Below the pieces are notes generated by a model. That model did no database searches. It saw only the letters and a list, made by a program, of their open reading frames with translations, and was not told the DNA's origin. A stretch of 64,000 nucleotides of DNA from Bacteriovorax sp. PP10 (lineage in GTDB: Bacteria; Bdellovibrionota; Bacteriovoracia; Bacteriovoracales; Bacteriovoracaceae), in the NCBI RefSeq assembly GCF_035013165.1, contig NZ_JAYGJQ010000002.1, positions 310,001-374,000 on the forward strand. The letters run 5' to 3'. The translations under genes and the position numbers were made by a program. Shown in pieces: positions 1 to 9,500 of this stretch (the stretch's first letter is position 1; each line of letters starts with the position of its first letter).

Positions 1-89
1 TTTACTTCTGCCATTGCACCAGTCGCTGCGTTTGCATTAAATGCGAAAGACGATAAGACTAGCGTGATTCCTAAGATAAGATTTTTCAT
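1..89 (-). CDS. 5' end of a secreted protein gene (partial)
   Basis: The window starts inside this gene; only about 29 codons are present. The product begins with a typical Sec signal peptide: MKN, a hydrophobic core, and an Ala-rich NANAA cleavage region near residues 20-23. The sequence GGGAG lies just upstream of the ATG as the Shine-Dalgarno. The function cannot be judged from the part seen. Confidence 0.7.
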   Translation of the reverse strand, partial: MKNLILGITLVLSSFAFNANAATGAMAEV

Positions 90-325
90 ATAATACTCCC
101 AATGATTATTTTTTTATTTCCTTATCATGCTTAAAAAGAGGATAGGTAGCCGCTCTGTAAAAAATCCAAGTTGCTAAAACCCAAAATACAACACCCTAAA
201 TTCAGCATAATCAACAACCTGACATAATTTTGACGGTGACCGGCAAAAAATTCACATTTTTTTATCATTTTACTCAACTTTTTTTTCAGCAACCCGATTT
301 GGTGGGTACATCAAGAGAGGAATTT

Positions 326-682
326 ATGAAAAAGATGATCAGTATGATCGGCCTTTTAATGTCCATGACAGTAGTCGCTTCTGCAGGTGAGCTTATCAAG
401 ATGCCAATGCAGGATCTCGTTGCTACAGATATGGATTACGTCTTCGAAGTGAAGACTAACAAGTTCGATAAAGTCGTTTTAGATTGCCAGAGTTTTATCA
501 CGGGAATGAGCTTCTCGAATGGTGGAGAGTTGAAGAGCAATATCTATCTCGATATGTTTTTATGCGAAGACATGGTGAACTTTCTTCAAGAGTCAAAGCG
601 CGATCAGCTTCCGGTTTGTATCGGGTTGGATCATGACAATGAAGAATTGGTGATTACGCGTGAGACGGATGAGTGTATCTAA
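326..682 (+). CDS. small secreted four-cysteine protein, unknown function
   Basis: The product is about 118 residues. The start at 326 is chosen over an upstream in-frame start at 230 because AGAGAGG sits just before it and because it puts a signal peptide at the N-terminus (cleavage near ASA/GE, residue 20). The mature part has four cysteines (in LDCQ, FLCED, PVCIG and the terminal DECI), so two disulfides in the periplasm are plausible. No family was recognised. It is divergent from the partial gene at the window edge and is probably monocistronic. Confidence 0.75.
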   Translation: MKKMISMIGLLMSMTVVASAGELIKMPMQDLVATDMDYVFEVKTNKFDKVVLDCQSFITGMSFSNGGELKSNIYLDMFLCEDMVNFLQESKRDQLPVCIGLDHDNEELVITRETDECI

Positions 683-766
683 TTAGTCAGGCATAAATCT
701 AAAAATTATTTACAGTTTTATTTTATTATTCCGTTAGGATTACAAATGTAAACCTGCGAGCAATAA

Positions 767-2551
767 ATGAAATATCTATTTTCCTTTGCACTGCTAATTT
801 TTTCTCTTTCTGTACAAGCGACGGAATTAGCATGCACAGATCAAAAAATTATAGAGAAACGAATTCCTGGTGGAGTTGTTTTAACTCAAGAAGATTATTC
901 TCAGTTTCTTAAATTTATAAGAACCAATTACAGCTATTTAATGTTTAATGAATGCTCAATTGTTCAATATCCTGAAATTTACAATCTCTATAAAGAAGTT
1001 AGTGAAAAGAAATATGATCGAAAAACATCCTCATTTGTCAAAACACCATTTGCTAAAGAATTTTTAGAAAAAAATAAAAACTTGGGTTTAACTTGGGAAT
1101 CTTTTGCAGATCCATTTGAGGTTATAAGTTTTCCCAGATTTGTACATTTTGAACAAGAATATATGTTCATGAGAATGAGAGGTAATGAAGCGTTACCTAA
1201 AGAGATGCTAGAACTACTTATTCAGCGTTATAAAGAATCTAAAGATTCTAGTGAAAAAAGAAGGCTACTGGCCGAAAAAAATACAGTTGATGTTGAAAAG
1301 AAGAGGGTTGAAGAAGAATTAAGAAAAAAGAATGAAGATAAAAAAATAAATGAAGAACAAAAACGAAAAGATGAAGAAGAATTTCGTTTTATAGAGTTGC
1401 GCCAATTCTATATTTCAAAGTTAATCGAAAAAAAGGAAAACATTTTAAAAGAAGATAGTGAGTTTGTAAAGAAAAAATTTGCGGACGATAAAAGTGATTT
1501 TTTACAAAAAGTGATCTTGGCCTGTTATGAAATGAATTGTGATTCGAAGCTAAAACAAATTCTAAATAAAAGTATTAAGAATAATTTAAACTTTGAAAAA
1601 TATGGGGGTTATTCTCCTGCATATTTTTTAACTCAATACAATCGTTTGAAAGAGCTTAAAGATCTTATCAAAGTTGATCCAGGATCTTATATAACCAGAA
1701 AATCTTTTCAGGTAAGTGCTCACTTACAAGACTCCAAGATTTATAACTATTTTAAGAATGAACTTAAATTTAATTTCGACCTTGAACTAGAGGATTTTAA
1801 TGCGAATTTTAAGCAAGCAACTATTGAATCAATAGCTTTGTCTGATTCTATGAAGAGCAAAAGAACAGGCCAAGAAAATGCAGTTCATTACAATAATTAT
1901 CAGAGCAATAATTATAATGTATATTTTATGGATAAGTTTCGTAACTTTAAGCCTAAGCATATTTTAGGATATGCAATTTTTAATTCTTCTTCTCCTGAAA
2001 TTAATACATTTCGTGACCGTAGTCCTATTAAGGAAGCGATGACCATTTCAGAAATTACTCAATATGCATTTGAAAACCCATCTTGGGACAGTAATAAAAA
2101 AATTAGTTCTAAAGAAGAATCCTTTTTTAAAAACTTAAAGGCTGATGAAATTTATTATGAAGCAAGTGCATTTGAATTTAATGAGATAAAAAATAATTGG
2201 GTGGGGTTTGAAACCAAAGAAGGAAAAATTTGGATTCATTCTTCACAAATTAAGCACCTCGTATTTATTGACGAGTTTATAAATTCTTCATTGAGTGTGA
2301 TAGAAAATCCAGATGAGATCTACGACTCACCAAACGGAAAATTAATGGCTAAGCCAAATGAAGTTAGAAAAGAAAATTATATACATGTGCTGCAATCAAA
2401 ATGGGTTAATGATGAATTATGGCTCTATATAAACTTACAAGATTATGCCTGTGATGGAGCTCAGGGGGATAATATGGTTGGTTTTAATCTTTGGTTCAAA
2501 CCATTTAGTGGTGAAAAAAAGAATTACAAACATTATTCTAGAGGTTGCTAG
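767..2551 (+). CDS. secreted coiled-coil protein with SH3-like C-terminal region
   Basis: The product is 594 residues with a signal peptide (MKYLFSF, cleavage near VQA/TE). Residues about 150-215 are a Lys/Glu-rich charged helix that should form a coiled coil. The middle has short helical pairs that could be ankyrin-like but are not clear. Two C-terminal stretches (around NWVGFETKEGKIWI and DELWLYINLQDYAC) look like bacterial SH3 strands and often mark cell-wall or periplasmic scaffold proteins. The gene is AT-richer than its neighbours and has a weak Shine-Dalgarno, which could mean recent acquisition. The function is unknown. Confidence 0.75.
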   Translation: MKYLFSFALLIFSLSVQATELACTDQKIIEKRIPGGVVLTQEDYSQFLKFIRTNYSYLMFNECSIVQYPEIYNLYKEVSEKKYDRKTSSFVKTPFAKEFLEKNKNLGLTWESFADPFEVISFPRFVHFEQEYMFMRMRGNEALPKEMLELLIQRYKESKDSSEKRRLLAEKNTVDVEKKRVEEELRKKNEDKKINEEQKRKDEEEFRFIELRQFYISKLIEKKENILKEDSEFVKKKFADDKSDFLQKVILACYEMNCDSKLKQILNKSIKNNLNFEKYGGYSPAYFLTQYNRLKELKDLIKVDPGSYITRKSFQVSAHLQDSKIYNYFKNELKFNFDLELEDFNANFKQATIESIALSDSMKSKRTGQENAVHYNNYQSNNYNVYFMDKFRNFKPKHILGYAIFNSSSPEINTFRDRSPIKEAMTISEITQYAFENPSWDSNKKISSKEESFFKNLKADEIYYEASAFEFNEIKNNWVGFETKEGKIWIHSSQIKHLVFIDEFINSSLSVIENPDEIYDSPNGKLMAKPNEVRKENYIHVLQSKWVNDELWLYINLQDYACDGAQGDNMVGFNLWFKPFSGEKKNYKHYSRGC

Positions 2552-2710
2552 TTTAGCGTTTTAGTAGAGATGTAAAGGTTATAAGTATTCTTCGGCAGGC
2601 TACCAAATACATTGTATTTAAAACATGCCACTTAAAGCTTAATTTAACCTTAATTTAGATTACAATACCCATAATCGCATTAGGCTTAATTTACTGATTC
2701 CGATTAGCTG

Positions 2711-4336
2711 ATGGATATCATGAAAACAACAACGATAAGGATCAGTATGAGTAACAAGTATTTCAAAAGTTTGAATTTCAAACTTCTATCACTAGTATTT
2801 ATGGGTATTATCCCAATGGTTCTCGGAATGTTTTTCTACGTTCTACCTGTATTTGAAGAAAATCTTTTCGCACAAAGAAAAGAGGAGGTCAGGACAGGGG
2901 TTAGTATTGTTATAGGCATGCTTGATAAAATCCAGAATGAAGTTAAAGCTGGAGTTATGACTCAAGAGCAAGCTAACAAAGAAATCCAAAAAACATTTGC
3001 GATTCTTCGTTACAATAAAACAGATTATTTTTTCGCTTACGACTCTAAAGGATACAATACCGCTCACGGGACAAAACCTGATTTCGTAGGAACACCCCGA
3101 GCAGATTCAAAAGATCCGGATGGTAAGTACTATGTTAAAGAATTCTTAACTTATATTGGTAAAGAAGAAGGTGGATTTGTTGGTTACAAATTCGAAAAAA
3201 CAAAAGGAACTCCTCCTATTCCAAAAATTTCATATATCCAATACTACAAACCACTAAATTGGATTGTTGGATCAGGTGTTTATATTGATGTTGTTGAAGC
3301 TCAAGTAAATGCCATTCGTATGAAAATCATTGCGGGTATTTTGTTTATTACTGCAGCTGCTTTTGCATTCAGTTGGTACTACTCAAACCGCCTATGTAAC
3401 CAAATTAATAAAATCTCAACTGACCTGTTTAATGAAGCAGATAAAGTTGCAGACGTTGCCATGAACATCAGCAAAGCTTCTGAGAGTTTATCTTCGAGTA
3501 CAACTCAGCAGGCTTCAGCACTTCAGGAAACTTCATCTTCGATTGAAGAAACTAGTGCGATGATTTCTAAAAACGCTGAGAACGCAAAAACATCTATGGT
3601 TGTTTCTACAAAGAGCCAGGTGTCAGTAGAGGAAGGGAAAAAGTTTGTCACTGAAATGATTACATCAATTCAGGATATCGCTGATAGCAATGTTGAGATG
3701 GTAAAACAAATTGACCAATCTAATAAAGAGATTGCTGATATCGTAAAAGTTATCAACGAAATTGGTGACAAGACAAAAGTTATTAACGATATCGTTTTCC
3801 AGACGAAGCTTCTTTCTTTCAATGCTTCAGTGGAAGCTGCCAGAGCAGGAGAGCACGGGAAAGGGTTTGCGGTCGTTGCTGAAGAAATTGGTAATCTTGC
3901 TCAGATGAGTGGAAATTCAGCTAAGGAGATTTCTGATCTTCTAGGCAATAGTATTCAAACAGTACAAAAAACAATTGATAACTCGAAATCAAGAATTACA
4001 AAAATTGTTGCTAACGGTGACAGTAAAATTAAACACGGTGGAGACATTGCAAGACGCTGTGGTGAAGTTTTTGATGAGATCGTTCTCAATGTTAATCATG
4101 TTAACGAAATGGTTGGTGAGATCTCTGTTGCAAGTAATGAGCAGGCAACAGGGGTTAAAGAAATTACGGCCGCTGTAGCTGAGCTGGATACGACAGGACA
4201 ACAAAACACAATGCTTTCTCAACAGACATCAGACTACGCTGAGCAATTGCGCTCGCAAGTAAATGCTCTGAAGAAGAATACGAATGCTCTGGATTTCATG
4301 CTGAAAGGTGTGGATGAAGATAATAAAGCTGCTTAA
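2711..4336 (+). CDS. methyl-accepting chemotaxis protein with Cache sensor
   Basis: A transmembrane chemoreceptor of 541 residues. TM1 lies at about residues 22-44, followed by a periplasmic single Cache-type domain (about 45-195, with YFFAYDSKG and a terminal WIVGSGVYI strand). TM2 is at about 199-221, and the cytoplasmic coiled-coil signalling domain follows. The hairpin tip reads [21 protein letters not shown], with [12 protein letters not shown] after it, close to the canonical E-R-coupled tip that binds CheA and CheW. A later ATG at 2747 is an alternative start. It should sense a small organic ligand. A perfect 11-bp hairpin follows the stop. A relic of the same 3' end lies about 1.2 kb downstream. 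Confidence 0.93.
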   Translation: MDIMKTTTIRISMSNKYFKSLNFKLLSLVFMGIIPMVLGMFFYVLPVFEENLFAQRKEEVRTGVSIVIGMLDKIQNEVKAGVMTQEQANKEIQKTFAILRYNKTDYFFAYDSKGYNTAHGTKPDFVGTPRADSKDPDGKYYVKEFLTYIGKEEGGFVGYKFEKTKGTPPIPKISYIQYYKPLNWIVGSGVYIDVVEAQVNAIRMKIIAGILFITAAAFAFSWYYSNRLCNQINKISTDLFNEADKVADVAMNISKASESLSSSTTQQASALQETSSSIEETSAMISKNAENAKTSMVVSTKSQVSVEEGKKFVTEMITSIQDIADSNVEMVKQIDQSNKEIADIVKVINEIGDKTKVINDIVFQTKLLSFNASVEAARAGEHGKGFAVVAEEIGNLAQMSGNSAKEISDLLGNSIQTVQKTIDNSKSRITKIVANGDSKIKHGGDIARRCGEVFDEIVLNVNHVNEMVGEISVASNEQATGVKEITAAVAELDTTGQQNTMLSQQTSDYAEQLRSQVNALKKNTNALDFMLKGVDEDNKAA

Positions 4337-4345
4337 ATAAACAAC

Positions 4346-4377
4346 TGTGCACTAGATGATTATACGTCTAGTGCACA
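4346..4377. terminator. perfect 11-bp hairpin between convergent genes
   Basis: TGTGCACTAGA at 4346-4356 pairs with TCTAGTGCACA at 4367-4377 around a 10-nt loop. It lies between the stop of the chemoreceptor and the stop of the convergent radical SAM gene. There is no T-tract on either side, so it may be a weak or factor-assisted terminator, or an RNA-stabilising stem. Confidence 0.5.
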
Positions 4378-4438
4378 CCTAAATGCTCACCATTTACCCC
4401 AGTTTTAATTGAATATTTTTTGAGTGAGTGTATTTAAA

Positions 4439-5467
4439 CTACATTGCACTCAGTTTTTTACCTGCGCACTTTTCTTTTCCACATTTATAAGCACACATCC
4501 AATGAATGGGCGTCTTCGATGAAGTCGTCCATGAATCTTCAATCACTGTTTTAAAAATAGGATGATTGAGTATGGCAGATGGGCTGTGATGATAAATGGA
4601 ATTATAGAAAGGCTCCCAGTTGTCTTCCATTCTTTCGCGATTGTGTTGTCGTTTAGTATCTTCTGAAGAATGTTTCCACCCTCCAATATAAGTGCACGGC
4701 CAGAGATTCCCTTCGTGATCAATGAATAGAGATTCATTGACTCTGCTGTCACATACAATATCAAGAGTGGCTAATTTTCCATCCGCAACGGTGTATTCGC
4801 TAACGTGACGATCGGGCAGCGAAGCAAGTAATTCAACTCGTTCTTGTTGAGTAAGGTTTTGGTATCTGGCATTGTAGTGAGATGCAAAGTTAGGTTTGGT
4901 CTCAAATTTAGCAAACCCTAATTTTGCTGAAAGCTCCCGGGCCTCCTCAATTTGATGTTGGTTATGATCGAATATAATAAACATCCATACGGCACGCCCT
5001 CCGGCCTTGATGAAAGTTGCAGCATTCTCCATCACCAGGTCCCATGAAACTCCTCGTCTATAAAGATGATTTGTATCCTTAAGGCCATCAATGGCAAACT
5101 TTACAAATCTTCCTCTGCCTTTTAGGCGAGGTCCAAGGGTTTCCCATAATTCTTTTGAACCAAGGCCACCGTTGGAGTGGACGATGAGTTTGAGTTCAGG
5201 TTTTACTTCATCGACAATATCTAAAAATTCTAAAAGCTGATCACTCGCAATGGGATCACCATAATTTCCAGATAAAATAATTTCTTCGAGTTGATCAAAA
5301 GATGGATCTTTTAGAGCTGCCTTAAAGGCCTGTAAGTCGATATGAACATTTTTTTTATAATGAGGGTTTTCGAGACCAACAACATTCTGTCGATGGCAGT
5401 GCAGGCAATGTGCATTACATGTAGCGACCAGGTCTACTTGAAGTAATCGGGCGGGGTCTACTAGCAT
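4439..5467 (-). CDS. radical SAM protein with C-terminal cysteine cluster
   Basis: The product is 342 residues. The N-terminus carries the [4Fe-4S]/SAM motif CX3CX2C (C17, C21, C24 in CNAHCLHC), followed by the glycine strand ILSGNYGDP. Two more cysteines occur in the middle (DIVCDSR and WPCTYIGG), and a CX3CX4C group (CAYKCGKEKC) lies near the C-terminus. This pattern resembles SPASM/twitch auxiliary cluster domains found in peptide-modifying or glycan-modifying enzymes. No precursor peptide or modification partner is adjacent, so the substrate is unknown. The gene is alone on this strand between the chemoreceptor and its relic. Confidence 0.85.
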   Translation of the reverse strand: MLVDPARLLQVDLVATCNAHCLHCHRQNVVGLENPHYKKNVHIDLQAFKAALKDPSFDQLEEIILSGNYGDPIASDQLLEFLDIVDEVKPELKLIVHSNGGLGSKELWETLGPRLKGRGRFVKFAIDGLKDTNHLYRRGVSWDLVMENAATFIKAGGRAVWMFIIFDHNQHQIEEARELSAKLGFAKFETKPNFASHYNARYQNLTQQERVELLASLPDRHVSEYTVADGKLATLDIVCDSRVNESLFIDHEGNLWPCTYIGGWKHSSEDTKRQHNRERMEDNWEPFYNSIYHHSPSAILNHPIFKTVIEDSWTTSSKTPIHWMCAYKCGKEKCAGKKLSAM

Positions 5468-5548
5468 ATGATTATTTTCCTATCAGGAATAATTTTTTAT
5501 AAGGCTATAGCAATGAAAACTTTAAGTAAATAAAAAATTTATTTAGGC

Positions 5549-5617
5549 GCATTAAGAAAGAATACGAATGCTTTAGATGTCATATTAAAGGTAGAGATCA
5601 GAGAGCATAGAATTTAA
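5549..5617 (+). pseudogene. 3' relic of a chemoreceptor gene
   Basis: Read in the plus direction this stretch encodes ALRKNTNALDVILK and a few more residues before a stop. The end of the intact chemoreceptor reads [14 protein letters not shown]. Nucleotides also match closely, including AAGAATACGAATGCT, with mostly third-position changes. There is no start or upstream coding sequence. It is best read as the last remnant of a deleted chemoreceptor paralogue. Confidence 0.7.
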
Positions 5618-5618
5618 A

Positions 5619-6584
5619 TCAGAGGCTATTTTTGATAGCTTCTAATACATCTTTAATCTGATTAGTTTCACTAATTTCGATAAAGATATCTTCTTCGCCA
5701 TGAGCACCTAAAACATCATTGATCTTGTTAAATATTTCAAACTGCACTTCAGGATTGTCATCCATTTTTGAATGCATATCACTGCGAAGCTCGTTAGTAA
5801 CTTCTGTGTATTTTGTATTACGGGCAACAGTCGGATCACCATGAACAAAAGGAATTAATCCTTCGCCAAAGTAATTCAGATTGCTTTTAACATTTACAGG
5901 AATAATCGTTTTATTCATTCCTACAGCATCGATAGAGACGAGTAGATCGACTGCGCGGAAACCATTTTTAGGTGAGTTTAATTCATTGGCCACTTCAATC
6001 GCAGTGTCGCCACCAAAACTATGACCAACTAAAACCACTGGCTGATCGGGAGCGTGCTTTTTAATTTCATCCATGATCTTTCCATGTTCTTCCCATGAAA
6101 ATCTCTTCGCACCTGGATAATTGTCGGCCATGTCTTTAATTCCATCGCCGTTAGAAATTCCAAACATACTGAAGCCTTCAATGAAAATCACGGCAGGCTT
6201 TTTTATAAAGTGAACAGGAGCTTCTGTTTTTTTATCAGCGATCTTCGCTTCAATCTTTTTTGTGTCATTCGGAACGATAATTGGCATGACAGGAGCTTTG
6301 GCGATGGCCTTTGCTACATTAGCTGCCTTACTTAAAATTTCACTTGAGCTGGACTTAGAAGGAGACTCAGTTGGTTTTGCTTGCTCTGGTTTGACTTCGG
6401 AAGCCTCATTCAATGCTTTTGCTTGATTGGTGATGTCTGCTTTGGGAATTTCTTCACCTAACTTTGGTGCTTCCGTAAGATTTGGTTTCTCGCCGGGAGC
6501 TAAAGCTTTCGTACCACGAAAAGACTTCCAGCTCTTCAGATTGTTATTTATGGGAGGTGCGATCTTTTCTGCTACTTTCGTCAT
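5619..6584 (-). CDS. alpha/beta hydrolase-fold protein with low-complexity N-terminus
   Basis: The product is 321 residues. Residues 1-125 are Lys/Ala/Pro/Glu-rich and look disordered. From about residue 130 an alpha/beta hydrolase core begins (AVIFIEGF), with the nucleophile elbow GHSFGG placing the catalytic Ser at residue 189. The Asp and His of the triad cannot be fixed by eye; SIDAVGMN and the late GAHGEED segment are candidates. There is no signal peptide, so a cytoplasmic esterase or lipase-like role is likely. No clear Shine-Dalgarno precedes the ATG, and the N-terminal boundary could be later. Confidence 0.7.
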   Translation of the reverse strand: MTKVAEKIAPPINNNLKSWKSFRGTKALAPGEKPNLTEAPKLGEEIPKADITNQAKALNEASEVKPEQAKPTESPSKSSSSEILSKAANVAKAIAKAPVMPIIVPNDTKKIEAKIADKKTEAPVHFIKKPAVIFIEGFSMFGISNGDGIKDMADNYPGAKRFSWEEHGKIMDEIKKHAPDQPVVLVGHSFGGDTAIEVANELNSPKNGFRAVDLLVSIDAVGMNKTIIPVNVKSNLNYFGEGLIPFVHGDPTVARNTKYTEVTNELRSDMHSKMDDNPEVQFEIFNKINDVLGAHGEEDIFIEISETNQIKDVLEAIKNSL

Positions 6585-6656
6585 AGGACAATTATAGACG
6601 CGGCCCAGATTTTTTATAGGCCGGGTAAATAAGTGTCCTTGAAATTATATCAGAGC

Positions 6657-7745
6657 TTATTCCTCAACTTTAAAGTCTTTTAGAAGATTGCTCATTACTC
6701 CCTTAGGTGTTGGTTTTCCCGAAGAAGCAGGTGCTGGAGCTGAAGTTGAAGTAGGTGATGAGTGAGATTTCTCACCTTCAACATATTCAGTGAATGTTGG
6801 TAACTCAGATTTATAGACAATACGGTCCATGTGTTTCACGAATCCACTCCAATGACTTGAGCTTGAATCGTTTTTCTTAATCTGCTCGAGTGAGCTCATT
6901 TTGGAATCCATTAAATCGATTAAGTGAACAAGGTAAGCTTCAGATGTGTTGGGAATTTTTGGTGACCCGTATTCATATTCTCCGTGGTGAGCAAGGAGGA
7001 TATGTTTTAAATGAAGTTTTACATTGTATGGAAAATTTTTAATTTTATAAGCGAAGTGATCAACGATCTCTAAACCTTTTACAAGGTGACCAACAAGTTT
7101 TCCTTCCTCTGTGTAGTCAACAACCGGGCCTTCTGTTAGCTCGTAAATTTTACAAAGATCGTGAAGGATGCAACCTGCAACCACGTATGAACGGTTCACT
7201 TTATAATGAGGAGAAAGTGTTACTGCAAGTTTTGTACATGAAAGAATGTGTTCTAATAAACCAGATTGGTAAGCGTGGTGAATGCTCTTTCCAGCTTGCC
7301 AGATTTTTAAACGGCGAGCGATTTCCGGGTCATGAAGAATCATCACCAGTAAGTCTTTGATATAAATTTCTTCTAATGAATCAACGATTGAAAGAAGTTC
7401 TTCGAACATCTTTTCCGGAGCACTTCCGGCCTTCTGAATATAGTCTTCACGGATGAATTGATCATCGTTCAGTTTTGAGATTTCAGAGATGATCATCTGC
7501 ATGCGGCCTTGAAACTGATTCATTTTTCCATTAACAATGACCACATCACCTGAGCGAATTTGTCCGATAATATGTTCGGCCCCATGCCACTTTCTTGCTT
7601 CAACTTCGCCTGTTTTGTCGGCAAGGATGATGTTGAGATAGCTTTTTCCATCCTTTCCTTCAGCTGCATTGATGTATTTAACCAGGAAAGGAGAGAGAAC
7701 ATCATCTTTTGGGCCAAGCTTATTTACGAATTGGGTCTTATTCAA
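6657..7745 (-). CDS. YhaM-type 3'-5' exoribonuclease (OB fold plus HD domain)
   Basis: The product is 362 residues. Residues about 15-100 form an OB-fold nucleic acid-binding module (LNIILADKTGEVEARKW, then GDVVIVNGKMNQFQGR). Residues about 155-300 are an HD domain with H157, H166 and the H195-D196 pair in CILHDLCKI, which should bind the catalytic metals. This order is that of YhaM/CBF1-type exoribonucleases, usually about 310-330 residues. The extra C-terminus is a Ser/Pro/Ala linker ending in a short charged tail. It should degrade RNA or single-stranded DNA from the 3' end in the cytoplasm. Confidence 0.85.
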   Translation of the reverse strand: MNKTQFVNKLGPKDDVLSPFLVKYINAAEGKDGKSYLNIILADKTGEVEARKWHGAEHIIGQIRSGDVVIVNGKMNQFQGRMQMIISEISKLNDDQFIREDYIQKAGSAPEKMFEELLSIVDSLEEIYIKDLLVMILHDPEIARRLKIWQAGKSIHHAYQSGLLEHILSCTKLAVTLSPHYKVNRSYVVAGCILHDLCKIYELTEGPVVDYTEEGKLVGHLVKGLEIVDHFAYKIKNFPYNVKLHLKHILLAHHGEYEYGSPKIPNTSEAYLVHLIDLMDSKMSSLEQIKKNDSSSSHWSGFVKHMDRIVYKSELPTFTEYVEGEKSHSSPTSTSAPAPASSGKPTPKGVMSNLLKDFKVEE

Positions 7746-7801
7746 GGGAGTGCTCCTAAAGCAAAGTGCTTAAACGACCGAAAATCTATCAGGAGATCTT
7801 C

Positions 7802-8263
7802 ATGTCAAAAACAGTGTATTTAATCATATTTTTATCGGTTGTACTTATTAAATCTGAAACTTCTTTTGGGCAAACCTTAAAGAAAGAATTGGGCATTTGC
7901 GGTAAAACGATGGGTGCGATTTTAAAAGTAGATCCCAAAACTGAGCCGGTTTTAAAAAGTATGTTCATGAAAGATACAGAGTACTGCGACGATGGACGCT
8001 ATGAGCTGAATGCTAACTTTGTTATTTATCTCTACAACGCAAAAAATGAATTAGTTTATGACAAGCATGTTTATTTAAATGAACTTACTTTCCATGAAGA
8101 GACGAATGAAAAAGGTGAGTTTATCAAAACTAAAATTTCACCAAGTATTAATTCACGTATCGTGAAATTCCCTGTGCCGAAAGAAGTCGGGACTATTCAA
8201 TCTTATAAAATAGAATCTCTTGCAGATAAAAAAATGTTCGGCATAAAAAAAATAAAGTGGTGA
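7802..8263 (+). CDS. small secreted protein upstream of metalloprotease
   Basis: The product is 153 residues with a signal peptide (MSKTVYLIIF, cleavage near SFGQ). The start at 7802 is preferred over an in-frame one at 7766 because AGGAG lies 9 nt before it. The mature part has two cysteines (GICGK and EYCDDG) and beta-rich sequence. No family was recognised. The stop is 4 nt from the start of the next gene, a secreted metalloprotease, so the two are cotranscribed. It could be a chaperone, inhibitor or propeptide-like partner, but that is only inference from position. Confidence 0.75.
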   Translation: MSKTVYLIIFLSVVLIKSETSFGQTLKKELGICGKTMGAILKVDPKTEPVLKSMFMKDTEYCDDGRYELNANFVIYLYNAKNELVYDKHVYLNELTFHEETNEKGEFIKTKISPSINSRIVKFPVPKEVGTIQSYKIESLADKKMFGIKKIKW

Positions 8264-8267
8264 TTGT

Positions 8268-9323
8268 ATGAAAAAGAATTTTAAAACATTGATGGCCGGA
8301 TCTGTTTGTATGCTGGTGATGAATTCAGCGCATGCTTACAAGTACATAATCTACACAGATGACGTGAAGACTGATAAAGCTGAAAAGATTACTGAGCTCA
8401 TGAGAACGACTTATCCGTTTTCAAAGTTTGATATCGATTTTGAAATCGTCACTCTTAAGCCAGAAGAACTTCCTTGCGGTAGTACGAATGGTATTGATCG
8501 TCTGGTAACTTGCGATAGCTCAGGTGATTTACAAAAGAGAGCGATGGAAAGTGGTGGTGACCAAGCGATGATCTTAAAAGATTCATCACAATTTGGTGGC
8601 TCAAGCCATATTGGTGGCGGGGTTCCGGTGATTACGACGGCAGCGGATCCGAGAGCTATGCTTCATGAATACCTCCACACGCTGGGGTTGTGCGATGAAT
8701 ACGAATATAAAGCTAGTGAAGCTGTCGTTTATTGTAGCCCTAGCCGTGACAATAAACCCAATGTTGTCTTTATTGATCCATTAAATCCTTACGGCTCAGA
8801 TAATATGGCCAAAGCTAAACACTCAATTCAGATACCATGGTTTGGCGATATCTTATCATCAACTCCTATCACGAATACTGAAGGAACAATCCTGGGAACA
8901 GGGGATGTTGATTCAAAGAAAAAAGCAGCAAGAAATGAATCTACTGAGCCTCAAGTACTTGGGGAGCCGACTGGATTATATAAAGGAAAAGTTTGTAATA
9001 ATACATTTCCTCGCCCAAGGAATTCATGGCAGCCAGGATCGGGTGTTACTATCATGGAAAATACCAATGCTGGACTGGGCGCGCCATTAGAGAAGATTGT
9101 TGAGAAACTTCTTGTCTCAAAAGGGGTAAGAACGAAGCTTCAGTTTATGGAAGAAGGACCAGTGAAAAAACCTTCTCAGGCCCAAGAAGAACCGGCCGGT
9201 AGCGTTGTAGTTGATTCCCAACCGATGGAAAAGATCAATGATACTGCTAGGTCTTTTGTGAAATCATTTTTCAGTTGGACGAGAGACCTATTTGAAAATG
9301 TAAAAAGGGTCTTAGGTCGCTAA
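8268..9323 (+). CDS. secreted zinc metalloprotease, HExxHxxGxxDEY type
   Basis: The product is 351 residues with a signal peptide (cleavage near AHA/YKY, residue 23). The zinc motif HEYLHTLGLCDEY supplies H133, E134 and H137, with D143, E144 and Y145 following. This resembles peptidase M64 (IgA peptidase-like) and related metzincin-like families. Several cysteines (C70, C82, C142 and later ones) suggest disulfides. The last 60 residues are a Pro/Glu linker and an amphipathic, basic helix that may contact membrane. It is cotranscribed with the small secreted protein just upstream and ends at a hairpin terminator. Confidence 0.85.
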   Translation: MKKNFKTLMAGSVCMLVMNSAHAYKYIIYTDDVKTDKAEKITELMRTTYPFSKFDIDFEIVTLKPEELPCGSTNGIDRLVTCDSSGDLQKRAMESGGDQAMILKDSSQFGGSSHIGGGVPVITTAADPRAMLHEYLHTLGLCDEYEYKASEAVVYCSPSRDNKPNVVFIDPLNPYGSDNMAKAKHSIQIPWFGDILSSTPITNTEGTILGTGDVDSKKKAARNESTEPQVLGEPTGLYKGKVCNNTFPRPRNSWQPGSGVTIMENTNAGLGAPLEKIVEKLLVSKGVRTKLQFMEEGPVKKPSQAQEEPAGSVVVDSQPMEKINDTARSFVKSFFSWTRDLFENVKRVLGR

Positions 9324-9340
9324 ATACTATTTAGGTAAAA

Positions 9341-9375
9341 GCTGGGTTTGCTAAGGCCAACCCAGCGCGTTTTTC
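9341..9375 (+). terminator. intrinsic terminator after the metalloprotease gene
   Basis: GCTGGGTT at 9341-9348 pairs with AACCCAGC at 9359-9366, followed by GCG and a run of five T residues. It separates the metalloprotease transcript from the gapA operon. Confidence 0.75.
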
Positions 9376-9416
9376 TCAACTTAAAAATCCCTCAAAAACT
9401 TCTATTAAAACTCTCA

Positions 9417-9445
9417 TTGACCTTTTACACTACACTCTCTACAAC
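9417..9445 (+). promoter_or_regulatory. sigma-70-type promoter of the gapA operon
   Basis: TTGACC at 9417-9422 and TACAAC at 9440-9445 are separated by 17 bp. The first matches the -35 consensus at five of six positions and the second the -10 at four. The predicted 5' UTR is about 50 nt before gapA. Confidence 0.6.
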
Positions 9446-9500
9446 TAGGGAAATTCACCTTTTTCTACGCTAATAGCGCTACATAATTCATGGAGTTTAT

